From assembly GCA_024742475.1 (NCBI GenBank), contig JANSYI010000054.1, forward strand, positions 1-38,134: a stretch of 38,134 nt of DNA, given 5' to 3'. A program made the translations under genes and the position numbers. Below, piece by piece: positions 1 through 8,035 of this stretch (positions are counted from its first letter, which is position 1; every line of letters starts with the position of its first letter). Below the pieces are notes generated by a model that saw only the letters and a list, made by a program, of their open reading frames with translations, was not told the DNA's origin and did no database searches. The DNA is from a bacterium. Its GTDB lineage: Bacteria; Myxococcota_A; Polyangia; Nannocystales; Nannocystaceae.

Positions 1-288
1 ACGATCGCCGCGGCCGTCCTCGCGGCCACCCGCGCGCGACCGTCCGCGATGCGGGCGCGAGGTCCGATTCGCGAGCTGTTCATCGCCGCCGCCATCGACC
101 AGGGCATCACGTCCCCGTCATTGCTCGCCACGGTGTGTGCAGGCTCGCCGCGTACGATCCAGCTGGCACGGCACCGCCCGGTGGTCGAGTCGCAGCTCAT
201 GCCGATCCGCCGCTGCCTCGGAGACGACCGGCTGCTGCGGGCAGCCTTGGGGCTGGTCAGGGGCTTGAGGGTCGAGGGGGTGCACTAG
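1..288 (+). CDS. 3' end of an unidentified protein (partial)
   Basis: The frame is open from the first base to a TAG stop, so this is read as the C-terminal 95 residues of a gene that begins outside the window; an internal ATG at 49 is also possible. The stretch around residues 27-62 (REL-FIAAAIDQGITSPSLLATVC, then SPRTIQLARHR) has the look of a helix-turn-helix. That would fit the C-terminal DNA-binding part of a transposase-like or regulatory protein, but I do not recognise the family. There is no signal peptide or membrane segment in the visible part. The next gene lies on the other strand and the two 3' ends are 47 bp apart. Confidence 0.45.
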   Translation, partial: TIAAAVLAATRARPSAMRARGPIRELFIAAAIDQGITSPSLLATVCAGSPRTIQLARHRPVVESQLMPIRRCLGDDRLLRAALGLVRGLRVEGVH

Positions 289-335
289 TCGGTCCGAGGG
301 GTTCTCACCATCGCAAGACTGCCGCCCGTTCGACT

Positions 336-1367
336 TCAGCCCGGGGGCTCGAAGTCCTGGCAGGCGTCGTCGACGATCGTGGAGATCGCTTGCTCGAAGG
401 CCATCTCGAGGTTGCCTTGGCAGAGGTCCCAGAAGAGGCCCTGTCCGTCGTCGACGAAGAGTTGGGCGAGATCCTGAGACACGGTCGCGTTGTTGGCGGA
501 CCCGTAGGGCCCCTCGCAGTTGGAGCCACCGGCGATGCCGAGGAACACGACGCTCGAGGTGTCTCCGCCCTTCGCGGCGATCAGCTGGTCGTGGATCTCC
601 TGCACGGTGCCGATGTCGGCGAGCTCTTCATCTTCGTCGGTGATCGCGACGACGAACAGGAGCGCGTCGTCGCGGACGAAGCCGAAGTTCGCACCCATGA
701 GGTTCATCGCTGACACGCTCTGCGCGGCGGTGAGGCCCGGTTGTTCGTCGTCGTCGGCGAATGCGCCGTCGTCGATGCAGTTGTCGGGCTGGCCGTTGTA
801 GCCGTTGGCGGGGAAGGTGGTGACGCAGGCGAACTCGTCGGCCAGGGCCGGCGAGGTCGAGGTCATGAAGTTCAGGCCCGTCGAAAAGTCGCACGCGCCT
901 GCATCCCCGGTGTTGTGAAAGATCGCGGGCTTGGGGCAGGCGTCGATGACCGCGAGCTGGAAATCGTCGATGCCGTTGTTGATGTCGAGCAGGGCCTGAG
1001 GAAACGAGTCGAACACCGGCCCCTGCAGCGCGGCGTGTTCCTCGGACATGCTGCCGGAGTTGTCGACCGCCAGGATCACGTCGACCTTGCGGCAGCCCTC
1101 TCCCGCCGGAGGCTTCTTGCCGGAGCCTCCGCCGTTGCCCACGTCGAACGACGGGCTGGTGTCGCTCGCGGTCGCTTCGGAGGTCGCAGACGCGCCGCTC
1201 GACCCCGATGGCGCGTCCGTTGCCGACCCCGAGTCTGTCTCGGTGGCGGTCGGGCCACTCGTCACGGGTCCGATGGTCACGCCCGTGACGTTCGTGCCCT
1301 GGCGCCCGTCGTCGGCGTCTCCACAGGCCGCAATCAGCAAGGCGATCGTGCAGCCGTACATCCGCAT
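336..1367 (-). CDS. von Willebrand A-domain lipoprotein
   Basis: Predicted 343-residue surface lipoprotein. The start MRMYGCT gives a short signal peptide with lipobox LIAAC (Cys15); longer upstream readings are Arg-rich and implausible. A Ser/Thr/Gly-rich spacer follows (about residues 20-75), then a vWA domain opening with KVDVILAVDNSGSMS, which carries the MIDAS metal site DxSxS. vWA domains bind a divalent cation and protein ligands, so a role in adhesion or surface assembly is likely but the ligand is unknown. The protein ends in CQDFEPPG, a tail shared with the paralogues at 1544 and 2605 and with the remnant at 4349. It is divergent from the 1544 gene, across 176 bp. Confidence 0.88.
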   Translation of the reverse strand: MRMYGCTIALLIAACGDADDGRQGTNVTGVTIGPVTSGPTATETDSGSATDAPSGSSGASATSEATASDTSPSFDVGNGGGSGKKPPAGEGCRKVDVILAVDNSGSMSEEHAALQGPVFDSFPQALLDINNGIDDFQLAVIDACPKPAIFHNTGDAGACDFSTGLNFMTSTSPALADEFACVTTFPANGYNGQPDNCIDDGAFADDDEQPGLTAAQSVSAMNLMGANFGFVRDDALLFVVAITDEDEELADIGTVQEIHDQLIAAKGGDTSSVVFLGIAGGSNCEGPYGSANNATVSQDLAQLFVDDGQGLFWDLCQGNLEMAFEQAISTIVDDACQDFEPPG

Positions 1368-1374
1368 CAGCCTC

Positions 1375-1380
1375 ACGCTA
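1375..1380 (-). promoter_or_regulatory. extended -10 box for the 1367 gene (leaderless start)
   Basis: On the minus strand the order is TG-A-TAGCGT-GAGGCTG-ATG. An extended -10 element (TGn then TAGCGT) ends 7 bp before the ATG at 1367, so transcription should begin at or next to the A of the start codon. Confidence 0.55.
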
Positions 1381-1543
1381 TCACGGGGCGCGCCATGGGC
1401 CGCTCGGCGCACGCGTGGCCGCGGGCGCCGAGCAAGGGTTCCCGCGCTCGCCGATCGGTGCGCCGAAAAACCCCGAAGACGAGAATCCACGTGCTCGAAA
1501 GAAATCCGCCGCACCCATGGCGGCCTGCGGGCACTCCTCGAGC

Positions 1544-2608
1544 ATGCGGCAGCCTGTCCTCGTTCTCGTCGGCGCGACGAGCGTTCTGCTCGGCGCCTGC
1601 GCTCAGGCGCCTCGGTCCGAAGCGTCGATGGCCGGATCGGCCGGTGGCGAGGCACCCTCGGCGACCACGGGCGACCCCGCGGGGATGGGGACGGCCGTGC
1701 AGACGGGGGGCATGACCTCGAGCGCCGGCTCGACCGATCCCGGGGCCGCCGAGAGCTCCGGGGACGAGAGCGGAGGCGACGAGCCGAAGTTCGACCTCGG
1801 GCCCGAGGGTCCCGGACCGCTGGGCTCGGGCTGCACCAAGGCCGACTTCCTGTTCGTGATCGACAACTCCTCGTCGATGTCCGACAACCAGCAGAACCTC
1901 ATCGCGAGCTTCCCGGGGTTCATCGACGCGATCGAGGGCACGATCAACGCTCAGGACTATCACGTGATGGTGGTGGACTCCGACGAGTCCAACGGCGTCG
2001 TGCAGTGCAACGGCAACACCTGCGGCACCGTGTTCCCGCCTCCGTCGTGCTGCCCCGCGCCGACGAGCTGCAACGAGACGATCGGCTCGGGCCGGGACGT
2101 GTCGGGGGCCAACGGTGCTGCGTGTGACTTCGGTGCGGATCGCCAGTACATCTCGGCGCAGACCTCCGACTTCGCCGCTGCGTTCGAGTGCGCCGCGAAC
2201 GTGGGCACCACGGGCAGCGCCAACGAGCTGCCGATGACCGCCATGTCTCGCGCGCTCTCGGCCGAGATGAACGGCGCGGGCGGCTGCAACGAGGGCTTCC
2301 TGCGCGATGACGCCATCTTGGTGGTGACCGTGGTCTCCGACGCGAGCCCGGCCACCGCCAACATCGAGCACGGCCAGTCGACAGCGGCCGAGTGGACCGC
2401 CGCGGTCATCGACGCCAAGGGCGGCAACGCCAGCGCGGTGGTCGTGTTGGGGCTGTTCGAGAATAGCCCCAGCTACGACGCCTGGGCGCTCTCGTTTGGC
2501 GACCGGGGCTTCTTGGGCTCGTCCGCGCTGCCCGACTACGGCCCGCTGTTTCTCGAGGCCGTCTCGACGATCGACGTGGTGTGTGACGAGTTCGAACCGG
2601 AGGGATGA
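1544..2608 (+). CDS. von Willebrand A-domain lipoprotein
   Basis: Predicted 354-residue lipoprotein. I chose MRQPVLVLVGATSVLLGAC because it gives a clean signal peptide with lipobox LLGAC (Cys19); an ATG at 1517 is the alternative, and neither has a clear ribosome site. An acidic/Gly/Ser spacer (about 20-90) precedes a vWA domain that starts KADFLFVIDNSSSMSD, with the MIDAS DxSxS motif. Many Cys pairs (around VVQCNGNTCGTVFPPPSCC) suggest disulfides outside the cytoplasm. It ends CDEFEPEG. It is translationally coupled to the 2605 gene by an ATGA overlap, so the two paralogues are one transcription unit and arose by tandem duplication. Confidence 0.88.
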   Translation: MRQPVLVLVGATSVLLGACAQAPRSEASMAGSAGGEAPSATTGDPAGMGTAVQTGGMTSSAGSTDPGAAESSGDESGGDEPKFDLGPEGPGPLGSGCTKADFLFVIDNSSSMSDNQQNLIASFPGFIDAIEGTINAQDYHVMVVDSDESNGVVQCNGNTCGTVFPPPSCCPAPTSCNETIGSGRDVSGANGAACDFGADRQYISAQTSDFAAAFECAANVGTTGSANELPMTAMSRALSAEMNGAGGCNEGFLRDDAILVVTVVSDASPATANIEHGQSTAAEWTAAVIDAKGGNASAVVVLGLFENSPSYDAWALSFGDRGFLGSSALPDYGPLFLEAVSTIDVVCDEFEPEG

Positions 2609-3759
2609 ACGTGAAGATGAGCGTAGCGAGATGTTCATGGGCGATCGCCCTCGTGCTCGGGGCCCCAGCGTGTGCCGACGCCGTGCGGGACGAAGACGGC
2701 GCAGCCGGGAGCGGTTTGGGTGATGACCCCGCGCCCGGGCCCGGTGGCGAGGGGACCTCGGGCGATGCGCCCGGAGGCGGCGGCGACGAAGGGGGCGAGT
2801 CCTCGGGCATCGGTGACGACGGCCCTCGGTACGACGTGGGCCCCGGCGGCGACGACCCCGACGCCGACCCCGGCCAGGAGGGCTGCGGCAAGATCGACTT
2901 CCTGTTCGTCATCGACAACTCCTCGTCCATGACCCAAGCGCAGCAGAGCCTGCGCCAGAGCTTTCCGCGATTTCTCGACGCGATCCTGGCCAACGTCGCC
3001 GCGCAAGACTTTCACATCATGGTGGTCGACTCCGACGCGGATCCGACCTACGCGTGCGAAGAGTCGGTGCACGGCAACGAGCACCCTCTGCTCGAGGGAT
3101 CGGCGTGCGGCATCGACTTTCCGCTGCCGGGGCTCGACATCTGCGAGGGCTACGACTGCGGCCAAAACATCACCGAGCTCGACGCGCAGGACAAGACGCT
3201 CGGGTGCGGGGTCGTCAAGCCCTACGGCGGCAAGGCGAGCAACCGAGCGTGCGGGGTCGATGGCGATCGCCGCTACCTCACCGAGTCGCAGTCCGACATC
3301 GAAGGCACCTTCGACTGCGTCTCGCGGGTGGGCATCTCGGGCAGCTACATCGAGCAGCCGATCAGCGCGATGCGAGCGGCGCTCAGCGACGAGTACAACG
3401 CGCCCTCGGGGTGCAACGCGGGGTTCCTGCGCGATGACGCCGTGCTCGTCGTCGTCTTGATCTCCGACGACACCGTCGGGGCGTCCGAGGGCATCCCCGA
3501 CGACGTCGTGCCCGGGGCGTTTGGGACCCCGCAGCAGTGGTACGACGACGTGCTGGCGGCCAAGAACGGCGTCGAGGAGGCGATCGTCGTCTTGGGCGCG
3601 TTCGCCAACGCCGACGCGCAGGTCTTCGTCGACTTCGTCGAGCTCTTCGGCGAGCGCGGCCGCGTGGTCGGCGTGGGCGAACCCGACTACTCCGTGTTCT
3701 TCGACCCTGCGGTCGAGCTCATCGACACGACCTGCGATCAGTTGCCCCCGGAAGGATGA
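2605..3759 (+). CDS. von Willebrand A-domain lipoprotein
   Basis: Predicted 384-residue paralogue of the gene just upstream. The ATG overlaps the upstream TGA and sits directly behind GGAGGG; an in-frame ATG at 2617 is a second possible start. A signal peptide ends in LGAPAC (Cys23), followed by a Gly/Asp/Glu-rich spacer and a vWA domain beginning KIDFLFVIDNSSSMT (MIDAS DxSxS). Compared with the upstream copy it has extra Cys-containing loops (around LDICEGYDCGQN and KTLGCGVVKPYG) and a region before the last strand enlarged by about 20 residues. It ends CDQLPPEG. Its product is expected on the cell surface, with an unknown ligand. Confidence 0.88.
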   Translation: MNVKMSVARCSWAIALVLGAPACADAVRDEDGAAGSGLGDDPAPGPGGEGTSGDAPGGGGDEGGESSGIGDDGPRYDVGPGGDDPDADPGQEGCGKIDFLFVIDNSSSMTQAQQSLRQSFPRFLDAILANVAAQDFHIMVVDSDADPTYACEESVHGNEHPLLEGSACGIDFPLPGLDICEGYDCGQNITELDAQDKTLGCGVVKPYGGKASNRACGVDGDRRYLTESQSDIEGTFDCVSRVGISGSYIEQPISAMRAALSDEYNAPSGCNAGFLRDDAVLVVVLISDDTVGASEGIPDDVVPGAFGTPQQWYDDVLAAKNGVEEAIVVLGAFANADAQVFVDFVELFGERGRVVGVGEPDYSVFFDPAVELIDTTCDQLPPEG

Positions 3760-3762
3760 ACC

Positions 3763-4350
3763 ATGCGCATCGACTTCGAGACCCTACTCCCGGTGGCGAT
3801 CGCCATCACCTGTGCCTGCACGCTCGAGCCCACCGGCGCCAACGAAGACGACTTCGGCAGCGCTGGCGCCACGCCCTCGACCACCGCGCCCTCGGCCGAT
3901 GACACGGGCGAGCCACCGGCGGCCGAGTCGTCGAGCACCGACGCGCCCGATGCTCCAGACGACGGCCTCCCCCCCGGCGAGACCACCGGCGATGGATCCG
4001 ACACCGACGGCTCCGTGCTGACCTCGGGCGGTGATACCGGAGGTGGCTTACCGCCGACCGGCGGCGGCGGCTTGCCAACCGGAGGCGCCGCGCAGGGATG
4101 CTACGGGCACGCGGACCGAGCGAGCTGCGAAGCCGACGGCTGCGAGTGGACCTCGCTGGGCTCGGGCACCGAGCTGTGCGCCGACCCCGGCGTGCTCGGA
4201 ACGGGCGGTCTCGATGACCTCTGCGAGGGCCTGACCGAGGTCACGTGCGAGCTGATCGGGTGCGTCTGGGACGGCTCGGCGTGCACGGCGAGTGGAGACG
4301 CGGCGAGCACCGGGGGCGAGGAGGGGACGACCGGAGAGACCTCGGGGTGA
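3763..4350 (+). CDS. small Cys-rich lipoprotein with two PSI-like repeats
   Basis: Predicted 195-residue exported protein. The ATG lies 3 bp after the previous stop, with a good ribosome site (GGAAGGA) 6 bp before it, so it belongs to the vWA operon. The N-terminus MRIDFETLLPVAIAITCAC is a weak lipoprotein signal (Cys17 or Cys19). Residues about 20-105 are low-complexity Ser/Thr/Gly/Asp. The C-terminal half has two similar Cys repeats of the form C-x6-C-E-x2-G-C-x-W-x(5-8)-C, starting at GCYGHADRASCEADGCEW and LCEGLTEVTCELIGCVW. They resemble PSI/plexin-type disulfide repeats, which I infer only from spacing. The stop overlaps a vWA remnant in another frame, so this gene may sit on the scar of a deleted fourth paralogue. 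Confidence 0.75.
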   Translation: MRIDFETLLPVAIAITCACTLEPTGANEDDFGSAGATPSTTAPSADDTGEPPAAESSSTDAPDAPDDGLPPGETTGDGSDTDGSVLTSGGDTGGGLPPTGGGGLPTGGAAQGCYGHADRASCEADGCEWTSLGSGTELCADPGVLGTGGLDDLCEGLTEVTCELIGCVWDGSACTASGDAASTGGEEGTTGETSG

Positions 4351-4462
4351 ACTTGACGAGCACCGGGTCGCCTCCGTGTGCGAGCCGAACTACGCCCCGT
4401 TCTTCGAAGAGGCGGTCGGCATCGTCGACTTACCGTGCGACGCGTTCGAACCCGACGGCTGA
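4349..4462 (+). pseudogene. remnant: C-terminal tail of a fourth vWA lipoprotein
   Basis: In the frame ending at the TGA at 4460-4462 the translation reads EHRVASVCEPNYAPFF, then EEAVGIVDLPCDAFEPDG-stop. This aligns with the last residues of the 2605 product (GRVVGVGEPDYSVFF, then DPAVELIDTTCDQLPPEG) and the 1544 product (LPDYGPLFLEAVSTIDVVCDEFEPEG in two pieces). No vWA domain or start codon precedes it; upstream is the out-of-frame end of the 3763 gene. It is therefore the 3' scar of a fourth tandem vWA gene, most simply left by a deletion. Confidence 0.75.
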
Positions 4463-4488
4463 GGAACCCGGCAGCTGGGATTTCGTGA

Positions 4489-4494
4489 TAGGGT
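4489..4494 (+). promoter_or_regulatory. extended -10 box for the 4501 gene (leaderless start)
   Basis: TG-A-TAGGGT-TGATTT-GTG: an extended -10 element ends 6 bp before the GTG start at 4501, predicting a leaderless mRNA and supporting the GTG. Confidence 0.5.
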
Positions 4495-4500
4495 TGATTT

Positions 4501-5478
4501 GTGACCTTTGATCGTTTCGGCGGTTTACTTCTCCTGCTCCCGCTCGGTTGCGGGCCTGCGGTCGCGGTGGGCGAGACGGACTCCGGCAGCACGTCCGGCA
4601 TGGCCCCGACCCCGACGAGCACCGATCCGCGACCGGGCGGCGAGAGCGGAGGCGTCACGAGCACCTCGCCCACGACGTCACCCGGCACGGCGACCTCCCC
4701 TGGCACGGCGACCTCACCCGGCACGGCGACGGACCCGACGACCGACCCCGGCACCACGAGCGGGGGCTCGAGCGGCGAGTCGTCGGGCAGCCCGTTCATC
4801 ATCAAGGCCGACGGCGGGTTCGGACTCGACCCGTGTTCGACCTTCGACCAAGACTGCCCCGAGGGCGAGGCCTGTCGCGCCTGGGCCAACGACGGCGGGC
4901 CGCTGTGGAACTTCTTGCGGTGTTCCCCCGTCGCTCCCGACCCCGGCGTCGAGGGAGACCCATGCGTGGTCGAGGGCAGCCCCGTCAGCGGCGTGGATTC
5001 GTGCGACGTCGGGACGATGTGCGTGAACGTCGACCCCGAGACCCTCGAGGGCACGTGCGCCGCGTTCTGCCAGGGTTCGCCCGGCAATCCGTACTGCGAG
5101 AGCCCGGTCACCACGTGCGTCGAGGGCAACGACGGTTGGGTCGCGCTCTGCTTGCCGACGTGCGATCCGCTGCTGCAAGACTGCGCAAGCAACCAGAGCT
5201 GCGTCGGCAACTGGAACGAGCCCGAGTTCTTCTGCGCCCGGCCGGGCATCCCCTACGAAAACGACGTGCAGGTGCAGGTCGCGTCGTGCGAGCTCGGCCG
5301 CGTTGCGGTGCCGTCCGAGCTCCTCGATGGCTGCGACGGCAGCGAGCCGTGCTGCACCGACTTCTGCGACCTCACCGAGCTCGACCCCGGCTGCGGCGAC
5401 GGGCTCGAGTGCGTCTCCTGGGTGAAGGAGGGCACCGTGCTCGGGGAGTTCAACGTCGGCGCGTGCCTCAGCGGCTGA
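4501..5478 (+). CDS. Cys-rich lipoprotein with Ser/Thr/Pro stalk
   Basis: Predicted 325-residue lipoprotein starting with GTG. The signal peptide FGGLLLLLPLGC puts the lipid on Cys17. Residues about 20-95 form a stalk of Ser, Thr, Pro and Gly that includes three tandem SPGTAT units. The rest holds about 20 cysteines in short modules (EGEACRAW, VDSCDVGTMCVNV, LQDCASNQSCVGNW, CCTDFCDLTELDPGCGDGLEC), typical of secreted disulfide-bonded proteins; I do not recognise a named domain. The TAA-free 3' end meets the convergent gene at 5482 with only 3 bp between stops. It has its own predicted promoter and is probably not part of the vWA operon. Confidence 0.85.
   Translation: MTFDRFGGLLLLLPLGCGPAVAVGETDSGSTSGMAPTPTSTDPRPGGESGGVTSTSPTTSPGTATSPGTATSPGTATDPTTDPGTTSGGSSGESSGSPFIIKADGGFGLDPCSTFDQDCPEGEACRAWANDGGPLWNFLRCSPVAPDPGVEGDPCVVEGSPVSGVDSCDVGTMCVNVDPETLEGTCAAFCQGSPGNPYCESPVTTCVEGNDGWVALCLPTCDPLLQDCASNQSCVGNWNEPEFFCARPGIPYENDVQVQVASCELGRVAVPSELLDGCDGSEPCCTDFCDLTELDPGCGDGLECVSWVKEGTVLGEFNVGACLSG
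4678..4731 (+). repeat. three 18-bp tandem repeats in the lipoprotein stalk
   Basis: Three consecutive 18-bp units (TCACCCGGCACGGCGACC with one or two changes) encode SPGTAT three times in the stalk of the 4501 product. Copy number could vary by slippage. Confidence 0.9.
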
Positions 5479-5481
5479 ACG

Positions 5482-6690
5482 TCAGTCGTCGAAGCCCGAG
5501 ACGCGCCAGAGCATCAGCTGCAGCTCATCGGTGCAGCCGGGGACCTCGGACCGATCTCCGCGGCCAACGACGATGGTGTGGTGATCCGGGGAGTCGTCGA
5601 TGAGATATGGATAGGAGAGACCTTCGAACACGTCTTCGAAGGGGTAGTCCCCGAGGATGTCTCCGGTCTGTTGATCGAAGATTCGCAGCGACGGGTCGAA
5701 GCCGCCCGCCCGGGCACACACCCGACTCCCGCATCGGAACGGGGGCAGCGTGTCGCTGAGAGACTCCGCCGTCGTCCACGATCGTGAGCCAGTCTCAGTG
5801 TCCCAGCGAGACAGATGGCCCGACTCCCAGACGATGTAGTCGCCGTCGAAGAAGATCCCCATGCCCGCGTCTTCGAGACCCGCGATCGGGGTGGCAGTGC
5901 AGGTTTCGAGGTCGAAGAGCGCGAGGGCGTGCTCTGGCTGCGGCTTGAACGGCCCGGTTTGCAGCAATGCGAGGGCGGTATTGTCGGCGGCGTTGAAGCT
6001 CTTGGGATCGATGTTCCCCTGTTCGAGCCAGGCGAGGTCCTCACACAGCAGGGGGTTGTCTCCGAAGGTCTGCCAGTCGCCGCGGAAGAACGAGCTGGTC
6101 TGGAAGAGCGTAGTGCCCTCGACCTCGATGTCGCCACCGTCGTTGAAGTCGGCGGTGAACTCGTCGGCCAACTCGGGCTCGAGCACGCAACCTGGCATCC
6201 CTGTGTCTCGAAGCCGCCACACCAGGTTCGGGGTCGCCGATCCGGTGTCCTCGACGAACAACACGGATCCGTCGCTCTCGACGGTCATCGCATAGGAGTT
6301 GAAGTGCAGCCACGGCCCGCCCAGAATCGTGCACGCCTCGACGTCGAGGCCGTGAGTGTCGGGGCCGACCTGCGGCACGACGCTGCAGGGGTCGGCCAGA
6401 CTGTCACCGGTCGTCTCGCCGCTGCTCTCGCCATCGCCGGAGGACGAGCTGGTCTCGCCCGTTCCGGTACTGGAGCCGTCGGCGTCGCCGCTCGTGGTTG
6501 CCGCGGCGGTGGAGGAGGACGACGACGATGAAGATGACACGACCTCACCCGACGTTGCATCGCCCGAGGTGCCGTCCATCGCCGTTCCCGACGACTCGTC
6601 CGTTTCGGTAAGAGGGCCGTCGCTGCTGCCCGCCCCTGCACACGCAGGGAGAAGGCATCCCACCAGAAGAAGAGCATGCGGTGCGTTCAT
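5482..6690 (-). CDS. Ser-rich lipoprotein, probable beta-propeller-like
   Basis: Predicted 402-residue lipoprotein: signal peptide MNAPHALLLVGCLLPAC with Cys17 as the lipidated residue, then about 75 residues of Ser/Thr/Gly/Glu spacer including a run of nine serines. The remaining 300 residues have recurring short strands with Trp and Asp-rich turns (VWRLRDTG, LALFDLETCTATPIAG, LSRWDTETGSRSW, LRIFDQQTGDILGDYPF). This is the pattern of a WD/YVTN-style beta-propeller that I infer but cannot name. Cysteines are few and spaced as in exported proteins. No leaderless -10 box is near its start; a possible TAGGTC lies about 20 bp upstream in the 111-bp gap before the M20 gene. Confidence 0.8.
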   Translation of the reverse strand: MNAPHALLLVGCLLPACAGAGSSDGPLTETDESSGTAMDGTSGDATSGEVVSSSSSSSSSTAAATTSGDADGSSTGTGETSSSSGDGESSGETTGDSLADPCSVVPQVGPDTHGLDVEACTILGGPWLHFNSYAMTVESDGSVLFVEDTGSATPNLVWRLRDTGMPGCVLEPELADEFTADFNDGGDIEVEGTTLFQTSSFFRGDWQTFGDNPLLCEDLAWLEQGNIDPKSFNAADNTALALLQTGPFKPQPEHALALFDLETCTATPIAGLEDAGMGIFFDGDYIVWESGHLSRWDTETGSRSWTTAESLSDTLPPFRCGSRVCARAGGFDPSLRIFDQQTGDILGDYPFEDVFEGLSYPYLIDDSPDHHTIVVGRGDRSEVPGCTDELQLMLWRVSGFDD

Positions 6691-6801
6691 CGAAGTCCGT
6701 GCGCGTCACAGACCTACGAGGCGCCGACCGGATTCACTTCGGGGGCACGTGCGAAGTCACTCCGAGTGGAGGCAACATTTCGCCGGCGAACGACACGCGG
6801 C

Positions 6802-7989
6802 TCAGAGCCGGTCCTCCACCAACCCCATGAACATCCGGACGGCCAACGGGATGATCGAGTCCGCGAAGTCGAAGTCGGGGTGGTGGCAGACGGGGGAGGT
6901 GAGCTCGTCGTTGCCGGTGCCGACGAAGAAGTAGGCGGCCGGAATGGCCTGGGCCATGTAGGCGAAGTCTTCGCCGCCGGCCATGGGGAGCTCGTCGCTC
7001 GTGACGTTGTCCGGGCCCACGATTGCGGTCGCGACGCGCTCGACGGCCGCGGTGCACTCGGCGTCGTTGACGAGCACCGGGTAGTCGGGGTGGATCTCGA
7101 CCTGGGCCTGCACGCCGAAGGTCGAGGCGCTGCCGCGCACGACCTCTCGGATGCGGTCGAACACCACCTCGGTGACCGCAGGGTCGAAGGTACGAATGGT
7201 GCCGCTGAGCCGGACCTCGTCCGGGATGACGTTGTTGGCGGTGCCGCCGTGGAACTGGCACACGCTCACCACGGCGCCGCCCTCCGAGGAGATGCCGCGC
7301 GAGACGACGGTTTGCAGCGCGGAGACGATGCCCGCGGCGGCGACGATGGGGTCGCGGCAGTGCTGCGGCTGGCTGCCGTGCCCGCCCACGCCGGTGACGG
7401 TGACTTCGAACTCGGCGGTGGCGGCCATCATGGTGCCCGCCCGGACGCGGACCTCACCGTGCGGATAGCCGGGCCAGTTGTGGAGCGCGTAGACCTCTTT
7501 GACGCCCTCGAGCGCGCCCTCGGCCACCATCACCTTGGCGCCCCCGCCTCGTACGCCCTCTTCGGCGGGCTGAAAGAGCAGGCGGACGTTGGCCGGCAGC
7601 GCGTCACGCTTCTCCGACAGGAGCTTGGCGACGCCCATCAGCACCGCGGTGTGACCGTCGTGGCCGCACTTGTGGGCCTTGCCGTCGTGCACCGAGCGGT
7701 AGGGCAGGTCGGTGTGCTCGTGCATCGGCAAGCAGTCGATGTCTGCGCGCAGGGCCAGCGTGGGCGTGCCGAGGTCGGGGCGCACGTCGGCCACCAGCCC
7801 CGTCTGTGCGCTGACGCAGGGCTCGTACCCCAGCGACTCGAGCCACGCCTTGATCTTCGCCTGCGTGCGCGTCTCCTCGAAGCCCAGCTCGGGGTGCTTG
7901 TGGATGTCGTGTCGGGCTTCGGTGAGCTCGGGGACGAGCGTCTCGAGCCGCTCGGTCAGTGCGTCGGGCGAAAACAGAAGCGTGGACAC
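6802..7989 (-). CDS. M20-family amidohydrolase (AmhX/IAA-amino acid hydrolase type)
   Basis: Predicted 395-residue cytoplasmic metallo-amidase that removes acyl groups from N-acyl amino acids or related amides. Visible family motifs, in order: RHDIHKHPELGFEE near the N-terminus, ALRADIDCLPM (79-89), the metal-binding HKCGHDGHT (106-114), FQPAEEG (139-145) with the catalytic glutamates, HGGTANNVIP in the lid/dimer domain, MAGGEDF near the end and HHPDFDF as the last metal ligand site. The length is normal for the family. No ATG exists near the N-terminus; GTG at 7989 is chosen because a TACGGT -10 box lies 6 bp before it and because longer readings enter the kinase gene at 8036. The substrate cannot be told from sequence. 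Confidence 0.92.
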   Translation of the reverse strand: MSTLLFSPDALTERLETLVPELTEARHDIHKHPELGFEETRTQAKIKAWLESLGYEPCVSAQTGLVADVRPDLGTPTLALRADIDCLPMHEHTDLPYRSVHDGKAHKCGHDGHTAVLMGVAKLLSEKRDALPANVRLLFQPAEEGVRGGGAKVMVAEGALEGVKEVYALHNWPGYPHGEVRVRAGTMMAATAEFEVTVTGVGGHGSQPQHCRDPIVAAAGIVSALQTVVSRGISSEGGAVVSVCQFHGGTANNVIPDEVRLSGTIRTFDPAVTEVVFDRIREVVRGSASTFGVQAQVEIHPDYPVLVNDAECTAAVERVATAIVGPDNVTSDELPMAGGEDFAYMAQAIPAAYFFVGTGNDELTSPVCHHPDFDFADSIIPLAVRMFMGLVEDRL

Positions 7990-7995
7990 CGACCG

Positions 7996-8001
7996 ACCGT
8001 A
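7996..8001 (-). promoter_or_regulatory. -10 box for the M20 gene (leaderless GTG start)
   Basis: TACGGT-CGGTCG-GTG on the minus strand: the box ends 6 bp before the GTG at 7989. It lies in the 46-bp gap after the kinase gene. Confidence 0.5.
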
Positions 8002-8035
8002 GCGAGGGGTCGCGGCAACGGCAACCCGCGAGGCG

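Noticed and set aside
4678..4731. 18-bp tandem repeats as a CRISPR-like array
   Set aside because: The units are directly adjacent without spacers and lie in frame inside a lipoprotein stalk.
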